Below, one piece after another: positions 55,857 to 64,000 of a stretch of 64,000 nucleotides of DNA; the first letter of the stretch is position 1, and every line of letters begins with the position of its first letter. The notes beneath the pieces were generated by a model. The model was not told the DNA's origin. It made no database searches and saw only the letters and a program-made list of their open reading frames with translations. This DNA is from Histomonas meleagridis (Eukaryota > Parabasalia > Tritrichomonadida > Dientamoebidae), in NCBI GenBank assembly GCA_020186115.1, contig WSYJ01000186.1, positions 682,001-746,000 of the forward strand. The letters are read 5' to 3'. A program made the translations under genes and the position numbers.

Positions 55857-58766
55857 TTATACTTTATAGTTACCTTCGATTTCATGTTGAGACGAATCTT
55901 CTTCTTCGAACAATTCGACTTCGATATCGATTTTATTCTTATTAATTTTCACAGATCCATATATTGCGATTGAAGCCTCCACCAAAATTCCAACGAGCAA
56001 CATAATGAGCGCTGAAGCGCCCAACGTAATAAATATGAAATAATAATCGTAAAACTTCAACTTCTTTGGTGTTGGGAATTCACATTTTCCATTTTCGACG
56101 CAAGACATGTTTCTAAATTTATAATTATATAAACGATTATGATAATTCATAAAAGTTTCCACGTTTAAATATTTGTACATTCTCTTATACATTTCCTTAC
56201 CTTCATTTGTACCTAATTTCATTGGACTTTTACTTACTTTCCTTAAACATGTTGGGAAAGAAGTATCATTATAATAATGTGAACCATTTGGATCACCGCA
56301 ATGTGTTTTTAATACTTTTATACCTTCTCTATATTCCAAGTTATATGTAATTAAACTGATTGATTTCCAATTACTTTTATCTATTTTCTTCATTATATTC
56401 TCATTTGTTACATTATTATTAATATCATTATATATATCTAAAGATAAATCAATTAAGTTTCGACTTCTTCGATGTGTCGGTAATAAATTAGTTCCATTAA
56501 GTTTAGAGACAATATCTTCAATAGTATATATTAAATCAGAATGATCCGTTGGTACTTTAATAGTTTTTCCTGATAATTTATCTAATCCTAATGCTTTTTT
56601 AATGTTCGGGTCATCTCCTAAATATCCAATCATACCTGAGACTACAAATAAACTATCTGTTCCTGATGAGCCATGTACACAATCTGATGAATATACAACG
56701 TCATTAATAACTTTGGAATCTTTTTCTCGTATCGGAATATCACGTGTACCATGATCACCTGTGATAATGAATATTGTATTATTATCATTTTCTTTAAGAT
56801 ATTTAATGACATCGCCAACTGACCATTTACTTGCGAATTTATTTACATTCTTAAATCGTTCACGTCGTAATTCTTCTTGATTTAATTCTTTGGAATTATT
56901 AATCGAATCATAATATTCTGGTTTATCATACCCTACATAAGGTAAATGTGAATCAATAGTTAACAAAACTCCAAAAATTGGAATATTACTTTTGTTTTCG
57001 CGTACAAGAAAATCTTTTTGTTGTCCCCAATGTAATTGGAATTCTTTAGATAACAATCGATCACTTGGCCATGTTGCACCTTTAGTACGTATCGAACCTT
57101 CTTCAATGTTAAGTAATTTCTCCATTCCTTGTTTCGGATAATATGCTTGTGCATAATCAAACCATTCCGGCATATCGAATCCTTTTTCAATCATTTTCAT
57201 CGTAAGTGAATTAATTTCTTCTTCTTTACAATTGAAGTTAAGTTGAGGCCAACTCGAATTAGGTATTAATAAATGTTGAATAGGATCATTATACATATCG
57301 CCATAACTTTCATTACATTTAAGACGTACTTTTGCTTCTTCTTTGGCTGGTCGTCTAAAGACCCAATAGTTTTGGCCATCGAAATTAAATTCGGATGCAC
57401 TAATGAATAATGTGCGATAACCAATTTGTTTCATATGACTTGAAACATCATCAGATTGGATTAATGCGCCATCCAATATGTTTAAATATGTTTGAGCTGG
57501 TGTTAAGCCTGTTAATAATGAACTAAACCCTGAATTAGTAGGTAACCCAAATGATGATACACCTGCAAATGTAATTGATATGTTTTGTATTTCGGCAAGT
57601 TCTTTAACTATTTCTGAATTATAATATTGTCGATCTGTAATTAAGCGACGGGGATCTTCTTCTGTTATATTAGAATGCTCAATGATAAATGAATTATTGA
57701 TTAAATAATATGATGGTGTTAAACTTTCATATGCTATTAAAACAACATTTGGCATTTTGCTAATATTGGGTTTAACGGTCGTCGGCGGTTTGAAATTTTT
57801 ACATTCGGAATGATTTTGGTTGTAGGCACAAAATGCTGCTTTGTCACCATGGACAGCAGGAAATATGGGAGGATCACGATTATCTAACCAATAACGATTA
57901 GGTGGTAAATATGATCGAGTAAGATTTACAAATTGTGAATTTGTTTCTGGGGTTAATGTCTTTTCATAGTGCGTTAATGATAAAGCTACTGACTCTAAAT
58001 AGGTTAAATATGAATATGATGAAAGTTTTTGGTCGGATGTAAAAAATAAGGTTTGGATGATCATGAATAAATGAAATATAGAAAGAGTATGATAGATTAT
58101 AAATATGGTGTCTGTCTTTTGGATATGAAAGATTTTGGGTTCTTTGTTCTTCTCACAGCGATATGATATGATCGTGGAAAATAAACTGTTTTCAAAGATT
58201 TGATCCCAATTTTTGATAACGATGTAGATAACAAAGCCAATCCATATTAATAGAAATACTAATAATGTAATCCAAAATTTAGGATAATCCCAAATTACGC
58301 CTAAAACAGAATCAATTGTTGATGAATCTTGCTCTCCACTACCTGGTATTTGGTTTAATGCTGGAGAAAAACTGTCAATTGGAAAAATAAAGTCTAGACT
58401 TTTTCCAACATATGTCATAAAATGTGAAGGATTACCATTTTGCATATTGTTGTGCATGAACTCAAAGTCATAGATGCTAAAGGCAAACATTAGGAAGTAA
58501 ATAATAAAAAAGAAAATATTTAAAGGAATTATTGGAAAACGTATCTTTTGAATAAGAAATGAAAGCCAATAATGTAATGTCCCCATGAACCCAAGTTGAC
58601 AAATTTGTCTTAGAAACATATATACACAATTACTTGCCTTTCCAAGCATTTTTAATTTCCCTGTTGTTTCGAAAATTCCTTTGCATACAATAATATATAA
58701 AATTGGAATTCCACATAAGATTGGTAAGAAGTAACAACAAGGAATGTTGAGTTTAAATCTGTTCAT
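55857..58766 (-). CDS. Multi-pass membrane protein with sulfatase/LTA-synthase-like domain
   Basis: A 969-residue ATG frame. About five N-terminal transmembrane helices (within residues 10-250) precede a lumenal or extracellular alkaline-phosphatase-superfamily domain (about 340-760): PNVVLIAYESLTPSYYL, FAGVSSFGLPTNSGFSSLLTGL (the Thr/Ser nucleophile region), FGVLLTIDSHLPY and IFIITGDHG, which is the metal-binding DHG. A C-terminal helix (about 925-945) and an acidic cytoplasmic tail follow. The layout matches LtaS/MdoB-type phosphotransferases and membrane sulfatases. In eukaryotic microbes these may modify surface glycans or lipids. No Cys-x-Pro-x-Arg formylglycine motif is visible, so a phosphotransferase is more likely than a sulfatase. 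Confidence 0.72.
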   Translation of the reverse strand: MNRFKLNIPCCYFLPILCGIPILYIIVCKGIFETTGKLKMLGKASNCVYMFLRQICQLGFMGTLHYWLSFLIQKIRFPIIPLNIFFFIIYFLMFAFSIYDFEFMHNNMQNGNPSHFMTYVGKSLDFIFPIDSFSPALNQIPGSGEQDSSTIDSVLGVIWDYPKFWITLLVFLLIWIGFVIYIVIKNWDQIFENSLFSTIISYRCEKNKEPKIFHIQKTDTIFIIYHTLSIFHLFMIIQTLFFTSDQKLSSYSYLTYLESVALSLTHYEKTLTPETNSQFVNLTRSYLPPNRYWLDNRDPPIFPAVHGDKAAFCAYNQNHSECKNFKPPTTVKPNISKMPNVVLIAYESLTPSYYLINNSFIIEHSNITEEDPRRLITDRQYYNSEIVKELAEIQNISITFAGVSSFGLPTNSGFSSLLTGLTPAQTYLNILDGALIQSDDVSSHMKQIGYRTLFISASEFNFDGQNYWVFRRPAKEEAKVRLKCNESYGDMYNDPIQHLLIPNSSWPQLNFNCKEEEINSLTMKMIEKGFDMPEWFDYAQAYYPKQGMEKLLNIEEGSIRTKGATWPSDRLLSKEFQLHWGQQKDFLVRENKSNIPIFGVLLTIDSHLPYVGYDKPEYYDSINNSKELNQEELRRERFKNVNKFASKWSVGDVIKYLKENDNNTIFIITGDHGTRDIPIREKDSKVINDVVYSSDCVHGSSGTDSLFVVSGMIGYLGDDPNIKKALGLDKLSGKTIKVPTDHSDLIYTIEDIVSKLNGTNLLPTHRRSRNLIDLSLDIYNDINNNVTNENIMKKIDKSNWKSISLITYNLEYREGIKVLKTHCGDPNGSHYYNDTSFPTCLRKVSKSPMKLGTNEGKEMYKRMYKYLNVETFMNYHNRLYNYKFRNMSCVENGKCEFPTPKKLKFYDYYFIFITLGASALIMLLVGILVEASIAIYGSVKINKNKIDIEVELFEEEDSSQHEIEGNYKV

Positions 58767-59553
58767 TGTTTTGTTCCTAAAAACAACTTTTATAAAAAAG
58801 TGACAAGAAAATTTTCATCAGAAAAAATGTTATCAAAGGGGTCTTATTTGAATAGCTTATCGATGAGTATACTAACAAAAAGTGGATGAACTTATTTGAA
58901 AAAGTTGGAACCGACCATAGGTTTTCGTGTAAAGCACCGAAACTCCATGGACGATACATCCCACAAAGATTGAGTATTGTAAGATAATCAAACTTTTTAA
59001 TAAAATTTAACGGGGATCACTTCATCGCTGTAAATCATCCTATTCAAAATAATATTACCTCACAAAAACGATGGAATAATCACCGAGCCACCGGCTAATA
59101 ATGTTATCATCCAAGCATCTGATAAAATCCAACTCTTATGGATAAAAAATAAAATTCCATCTTCAAAATTTAGTGAAAAGAAAATTGTCAATTAAATTTT
59201 TTAACAACTGTTAGATCAAATACCATTAATCATTTAATTTTGGTTATTTTACATCCAAGAAAATCTCCAAATTTTTCAAGTCATTTCATTTCTTGAAATT
59301 TCATGGTGTCTAATGTTATAAATTAATATATTTTATGAATGTTATTTCTTTAAATGATTATTGGAAAATTCTACACTCTTTAACTTTTAATATTAAAGGG
59401 AATTAAATTCTATCAAAAAATAAAGATCTTTATTTTGATCATCAAAGAAAGTGTTTCGAATAAAATGCTTTTATGGCTAATTTTAAATTTTAAATATTCA
59501 CTAAGTCATTAAAGTGGGGCAATTTTAAAAAATTCAAAGTAAAATTGCTTTTT
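58767..59553. other. Intergenic region, nothing recognised
   Basis: AT-rich gap between the sulfatase-fold gene start and the tRNA gene. It holds the promoter of the sulfatase-fold gene. ACTAACAAAAAG at about 58869 is not inside a gene. Confidence 0.45.
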
Positions 59554-59570
59554 AAAAAAAATACAAAAAA
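59554..59570 (-). terminator. RNA polymerase III terminator of tRNA-Met
   Basis: On the minus strand the tRNA 3' end is followed by C, then T6, then GTAT8. A run of four or more T is the usual Pol III stop. Confidence 0.7.
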
Positions 59571-59571
59571 G

Positions 59572-59645
59572 AGCACCGGGAAGACTCGAACTTCCAACCT
59601 TGAGGTTATGAGCCTCACGAACTAAACCAATTGTTCCACGGTGCT
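59572..59645 (-). tRNA. tRNA-Met (CAT anticodon)
   Basis: A 74-nt cloverleaf on the minus strand. The acceptor arm AGCACCG pairs with CGGTGCT. The D arm is GAAC...GTTC with GG in its loop. The anticodon stem-loop is TGAGG-CTCATAA-CCTCA with anticodon CAT. The T arm is GGAAG-TTCGAGT-CTTCC. The anticodon loop has no intron. First-pair A-T and the three-G-C-pair content of the anticodon stem decide between initiator and elongator only weakly; the stem lacks the three consecutive G-C pairs of an initiator, so I favour elongator. Confidence 0.92.
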
Positions 59646-59873
59646 ATTCATTTATTAAATTTTAGTAACCTTTTTAAGTTAACTTCATAAAATTTAATAA
59701 TTCATTAAATTATATCTTAAGGTTATAATTACATGTATTATTATTATGGTCCCAAAAAATAATGGAAAAGATTCTCTCCACAAACTATTCAATTTTCACA
59801 GAAGCTTTTCCATCTGTATAAAACCAAATCAATCTTACAGTTCATTTAATAATCAAACATAATTATGTTATTC

Positions 59874-61559
59874 TTAGCTTTTCATTTTTTGTGCGCTCTT
59901 TAACTTATTTACAATTGGTAACCACGCTCCACTAAACGCGCCTATTTCCACTGTTACGTTTTGATCTCTTAATACGTCGTGGCACAGCGCCATTGTGCAT
60001 AATTCTCCGTGGTCCCAGCAGTAGTTCATTTGCCATTTATATTGTTCTGTTGCATTTACTGGAAGCGCGTTTCTTTTCGCGAACACTTTATAGTAATCAA
60101 CGCCCGCGACGTTTGCGGCTGTTTCGAACCAGTTCCGGCATACATATCCGTGCGGAAACAGTTCCACTAACGACGTTGGGTTATCCTTTGTTGATCTTTT
60201 CATCCATATCACATGCGAAAGGCCCGAGCCATGCACGCCGACGACCACAGACGCGTTTGCAGCCATTTCGATTTGCTCCTTAATTTTTAGCTTCGCGAAA
60301 TCGATTCGTTTTACGCTACAAAAGTCGCATTTGCTCAATATGTAATCTTCGATTGCATCGACGTTGACGAATTTACGACTTTTCGTCTTACGCTCGATGA
60401 TAAGTATTAATGGGTTATCGACGTCAAGTTTATGTTTTGGTATTTGAAGTTCTTTAAATACTTCGCTTTGAAGTTCCATCTGCGAACTGTTTCGGAACTT
60501 AAACTGCGCGCCAAGCATTCGCTGGACGGAATTTCCATTTGTACTTATTTCGGTCTTTTCTAAGCCGACAATTAAACGATTAAATATTCGTGTGTCCGAA
60601 TCGTGTAACACATTTTTGATGGGATACTTCGAAATTGCTTTGTAGAAGTCTTTGTGAACAAATGGCTCAATATCTTTGATGAAGATGTTTCGTTCTCTGT
60701 TTGTCGTGTCGCCTTCAATACGTTCAATGGTTTGGAATACCGGTAATAGGAAATCATAGATCATATGCCACAACATTAATGTGTTCCAAAATCGGGAAAT
60801 TAAATATGAAATTTGTGGATAAAATATTGAACTTGAATTAAGTTGCATCAGCGTATTATGAATTACTACTGGTTCATGTTGAAGTCGGCTCTCTGGGCGA
60901 TCATTAGGAAATGATCGAGCGCTACTTGAGATAAATGGTTCTGGAAATATAAAATCGGCTGGAGTAGAAAAGACTAATAGACCTTTATGAAGTGCAACAT
61001 GACGCATGTCACAAAAGCGGGTTTCAAGTGTGTTGCCAAAACATTGCATTTGGGACCAGTTGAAGGAATTTGAAAATTTATTGATTTGCAGATTAAGTGG
61101 AACATAGTTTTCTGTTTGAGCTAGAAGACTCTTTGGAACATGGAAGTTGGATCCCTTGAAATGATTGGGATCAACGCAAAATAAAGTTCCGGTATAATTT
61201 TGTATGAATGGTAAGGGAAGCTCAAATTCAAGTGAATACTGTGTAAACGATTTAAGGACAAATGTTTTTGGTTGTAACACAAGTGGAAGATCAAAAGATT
61301 TGGTTTGATAGCCAAAATAATTTATCATGGAATTTTTCATATGATGTGGAATAGGTGTATTAAAAGTAAGAAATATGTTGTATCCATTGGTGGTTATAGA
61401 TTTGTTATAATGTTCACATGGATTGTAAGATTGGAAATTAGGAATTGTCTGTCGATAATTTCTAGCTACTGTGATAACGAAAATTAGTATGGTAGTGACT
61501 TCGAAAGCAAGCATTGCTTTCAGAATTTGTGAGAATTTGGTAGGAGGAAAAAATCGCAT
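59874..61559 (-). CDS. GT61-family glycosyltransferase, type II membrane protein
   Basis: A 561-residue ATG frame. A short cytoplasmic start (MRFFPPTKFSQILK) precedes a transmembrane helix (about 15-35, LAFEVTTILIFVITVA), then a lumenal part. The last 250 residues carry the GT61/DUF563 core: LWHMIYDFLLPVFQTIE, FKDIEPFVHKD, LIVGLEKTEIS, ILIIERKTKSRKF, VVVGVHGSGLSHVIWM, VELFPHGYVCRNWFETAA. The GxHGSGLxH and E-xFP blocks are the family signature. The family adds xylose, arabinose or GlcNAc to glycans in the Golgi or ER. Here the acceptor is unknown. The 3' third is much richer in GC than the 5' part. Confidence 0.8.
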   Translation of the reverse strand: MRFFPPTKFSQILKAMLAFEVTTILIFVITVARNYRQTIPNFQSYNPCEHYNKSITTNGYNIFLTFNTPIPHHMKNSMINYFGYQTKSFDLPLVLQPKTFVLKSFTQYSLEFELPLPFIQNYTGTLFCVDPNHFKGSNFHVPKSLLAQTENYVPLNLQINKFSNSFNWSQMQCFGNTLETRFCDMRHVALHKGLLVFSTPADFIFPEPFISSSARSFPNDRPESRLQHEPVVIHNTLMQLNSSSIFYPQISYLISRFWNTLMLWHMIYDFLLPVFQTIERIEGDTTNRERNIFIKDIEPFVHKDFYKAISKYPIKNVLHDSDTRIFNRLIVGLEKTEISTNGNSVQRMLGAQFKFRNSSQMELQSEVFKELQIPKHKLDVDNPLILIIERKTKSRKFVNVDAIEDYILSKCDFCSVKRIDFAKLKIKEQIEMAANASVVVGVHGSGLSHVIWMKRSTKDNPTSLVELFPHGYVCRNWFETAANVAGVDYYKVFAKRNALPVNATEQYKWQMNYCWDHGELCTMALCHDVLRDQNVTVEIGAFSGAWLPIVNKLKSAQKMKS

Positions 61560-62726
61560 TGATCAAAACAGACTTTGTCAAAATGAAACAAATAAATTTC
61601 ATAGATCTAATGAGACAGATTAGAAATCTCATTGGATCTCTTAACCATCACGAGCACAACTATGAAATAATCAAATTATTTTTGTTTATAAATAAAAAGT
61701 TAAAATATTTTTAAAATGGATAATGCAAAAAATATGTCAGCTTTCTTTAAAAACCATTTATGTTTTGTGTGATGAACTCTTTCTAGGTGGTTACATGAAT
61801 TCAATTTTATTGCTTAAATATATGGGATGATCCAACTTGGATCATATGATATCAAAGAAGATAAAAATATTTTATCAGTTTTAGTAATGGTACTTGTATA
61901 TTGCAAATTCAAAAAACCATTAATCACGATTGATGCAATTCAAACAATTTTTTAATTATAAAAAAGTGGTGTTATGAGTATTAAAAAATCATGCAGTTGT
62001 GTATGTTTAGTGTGCAAAGTTGTTTTTCCAGTTTTGTGTTATTCATGGAAAGAAATCAATTTTATCAGATAAATATAAGAAACAATTTTCGAATGATTTT
62101 AATCGAAATAACTTCTTAATACAGATTATTTAAGAATTTGCAGTTAATTTTATTTTAAAAATTTGTAAATAATATTTATTTCAATATTTCGGTATAAAAG
62201 TGTATCCATGATAACGTAATGTTAGCCTGCACATGGCTTTAGAAAAATCTAATGAATTTAAGCTCTTACGATTAATACCAAATTTCAAAAAATATTTTTG
62301 ATTACGTGATTACGCTATTTAGCGTTTTGCAAAAATGTCAATATTTTGAAAGCATTTAACTTATTCTTTACCTAAAGTTTATTAGTTAGCCGGAAATTTG
62401 CTGTAATCTATAGATTTTGCTTAAAATGCAAAGCCACTTATACAAGTATTCCACAAACTATAAATGTTGGCAAACATCTTATTTCTTTTGGATGATTGTT
62501 GTGGAAAAAAATTCAAAGGAAAGTTTCTGGATAATTTGTGATTGTGTTTTTTTTCCAATATCAATTTCTTTGAAAAATATTCAACACAATTCTTGATCGT
62601 AAATCCGTTAGTCGATTTTCAGAGCAGGAACGTTATGGCCAAATTGAAACGCTTTACAATTTACGTAAAAATAACTTATTCAAAAATTCAGGATAACGAA
62701 CGTTACTTCAGATTGAGTAACAAAGC
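61560..62726. other. Divergent intergenic region before the CK1 gene
   Basis: A 1.17-kb AT-rich gap. It has an inverted repeat TGATCCAA-C-TTGGATCA (61828-61844) and, just upstream of the CK1 ATG, GAACGTTACTTCAG. A second GAACGTT lies near 62628. Open stretches here (62542-62769) start with non-ATG codons and overlap the CK1 start, so I do not call them. Confidence 0.45.
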
Positions 62727-63782
62727 ATGCAAAGTGGTAACCACGATTTGGTTGGACAAAAAATCATAAATCGATTTATAATTCGTAGACACTTAGGTGG
62801 GGGAAGTTTTGGTGATGTTTATGAAGCAGAAGATATACAAACACAAAGGATTATTGCATTAAAGTTCGAAACAGGAAATGCAACAAATCCTCAACTCCCT
62901 AACGAATACAAAATGTACAAGATTCTTGAGGGAATGTCAGGAATCCCCAACACTTATGGACTTCTTGATTATAATAATAAAAGTCGTATTTTAGTTATGG
63001 ACAAAATGGGGCCATCACTCGAAACTCTTTTTAAGCGTTGCGGCCGACGTTTTTCCTTGAAAACTGTTCTCATGATTGTTGATCAAATGCTTCGTATCAT
63101 TGAGTATGTACATAACTGTGGTATATTACATCGTGACATCAAACCACAGAACTTCTTAATTGGTCGCAGTGAGCTTCACAATCGAATTTATCTCATTGAT
63201 TATGGCGTTTCCACATTTTATATTGACCCACGAACACACGAGCACGTAATGTATACCAGCAACAACGGCCTCATCGGTACAGCATATTATGTTTCTATTA
63301 ATACTCATCTTGGTGATCAACAAAGTCGTCGTGATGATCTTGAAAGCATTGCGTACGTCTTAATTCGCTTCCTCAAAGGCTCTTTACCATGGCAGAACTT
63401 CAAAGCCAAGAACGTTGACGAGCGTAATGAGAAAATCACGCAAAACAAAATCCAGACCACGCCGGATATGCTGTGCTCCGGCCTCCCGAAGGAGTTCAAA
63501 ATCTTCCTCGAGCACATCCGAAAGCTTAAATACGACGAAACGCCGAAGTACCATACAATGCGACAGCTCTTCATGAACTTGTTCATCAAGAAGGGATATG
63601 TCTACGACGGACTATTCGACTGGGACGAGGAGGCGACGATCCATAGGCCGCTGCCGATTGTGTACTTGAACAGCAGCGCGTCACGCTGCCAGAGACACAA
63701 CGAGAGACAGATATGCAACAGAAAGAGCAAAGTGCAGTTCCCTGAGCCAAGGTCGATATTCTTGTTCGGATGGAGGAAGTAA
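62727..63782 (+). CDS. Casein kinase 1-type protein kinase
   Basis: A 351-residue ATG frame. CK1 signature in order: HLGGGSFGDVYEAEDI, IALKFE (ATP lysine), LPNEYKMYKILEG, LVMDKMGPSLETLF, ILHRDIKPQNFLIG, IDYGVSTFYIDP (CK1 uses D-Y/F-G), GTAYYVSINTHLGDQQSRRDDLESIAYVLIRFLKGSLPWQ. The usual GTARYASINTH reads GTAYYVSINTH. Catalytic Lys, Asp and DYG are kept, so the kinase should be active. The last 130 codons are much richer in GC than the first 200. CK1 kinases act in many pathways including vesicle traffic and DNA repair; no specific role is shown here. Confidence 0.92.
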   Translation: MQSGNHDLVGQKIINRFIIRRHLGGGSFGDVYEAEDIQTQRIIALKFETGNATNPQLPNEYKMYKILEGMSGIPNTYGLLDYNNKSRILVMDKMGPSLETLFKRCGRRFSLKTVLMIVDQMLRIIEYVHNCGILHRDIKPQNFLIGRSELHNRIYLIDYGVSTFYIDPRTHEHVMYTSNNGLIGTAYYVSINTHLGDQQSRRDDLESIAYVLIRFLKGSLPWQNFKAKNVDERNEKITQNKIQTTPDMLCSGLPKEFKIFLEHIRKLKYDETPKYHTMRQLFMNLFIKKGYVYDGLFDWDEEATIHRPLPIVYLNSSASRCQRHNERQICNRKSKVQFPEPRSIFLFGWRK

Positions 63783-64000
63783 CGAGAAATTGTGTTGTAA
63801 ATGTAAATTTAATGTATTTGATGATGAAATATTAACATGTGCGTATTTCAGGAAAGAGAATGAGCCCTTGAAAGAAGACGCCTTCAGATGAGATTTTGTG
63901 AATTGGTTTACCAATATGTACATTTGCAATGACTTTCTTAGACTTTTGTTATTTTTCTATTGTTTTGTTGTGCAGTTATTGTTTTAACTTGAGAACTGTG

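Overview
The window looks like nuclear DNA of a parabasalid protist, most likely a trichomonad such as Tritrichomonas. It is very AT-rich and gene-dense. Nearly all genes are single open frames with ATG starts, 5' and 3' gaps are short, and no canonical trichomonad intron (GTAYGT...ACTAACACACAG) is visible. The gene content also fits: a BspA-like leucine-rich-repeat surface protein, a TKL kinase with a long helical tail, several divergent CMGC, CAMK and CK1 kinases, an S8-like surface protein, DUF3447/ankyrin proteins, and the flagellar dynein-assembly protein WDR92. Genus-level identity is inferred.

Layout. 1-28 kb is mostly housekeeping: the tail of poly(A) polymerase, a pseudo-subtilase, a BspA-like protein, a TBC Rab-GAP, the NAE1/ULA1 NEDD8 E1 subunit, a PP2A-family phosphatase, a CAMK-like kinase, WDR92, a TKL kinase head-to-head with a cyclin, a PLAA/Ufd3 orthologue broken by one in-frame TGA, TRAPPC2L, a CDK-like kinase, a membrane P-loop ATPase, and an Argonaute whose slicer residues are substituted. 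28-56 kb carries three members of one DUF3447-ankyrin family (heads at 28.2, 40.2 and 52.3 kb). Each is followed by a tandem array of about 170-bp units. Between them lie a small membrane protein, a UBR-box E3 ligase broken by two frameshifts, a degenerate DHHC protein, an EF-hand protein, MAP65/ASE1, an importin-beta-like protein and a CEP192-like protein. 56-64 kb has a membrane sulfatase-fold protein, tRNA-Met(CAT), a GT61 glycosyltransferase and a CK1 kinase.

The most unusual structure is the ankyrin arrays (29584-33628, 41461-42689, 53519-55745). Each unit has one open 31-33-codon ankyrin repeat and an AT-rich spacer of about 65-85 bp that usually carries stops or a frame change. All 44 units I read are open in the ankyrin frame, even when strongly diverged. 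Two arrays end in a unit with a unique tail and a proper stop. This suggests one gene per array, with spacers removed or bypassed, but the spacers do not show GT...AG ends. Non-canonical splicing, recombination cassettes and decay are the competing explanations. An isolated relic unit at 35.6 kb that does carry an internal stop argues that the array units are under selection.

Several proteins keep their fold signature but lose catalytic or metal residues: the subtilase, the Argonaute, the DHHC protein, and the methyl-accepting C-terminus of the PP2A-like enzyme. Two otherwise conserved single-copy genes (PLAA and UBR) are interrupted, which could be sequence error, pseudogenisation or recoding.
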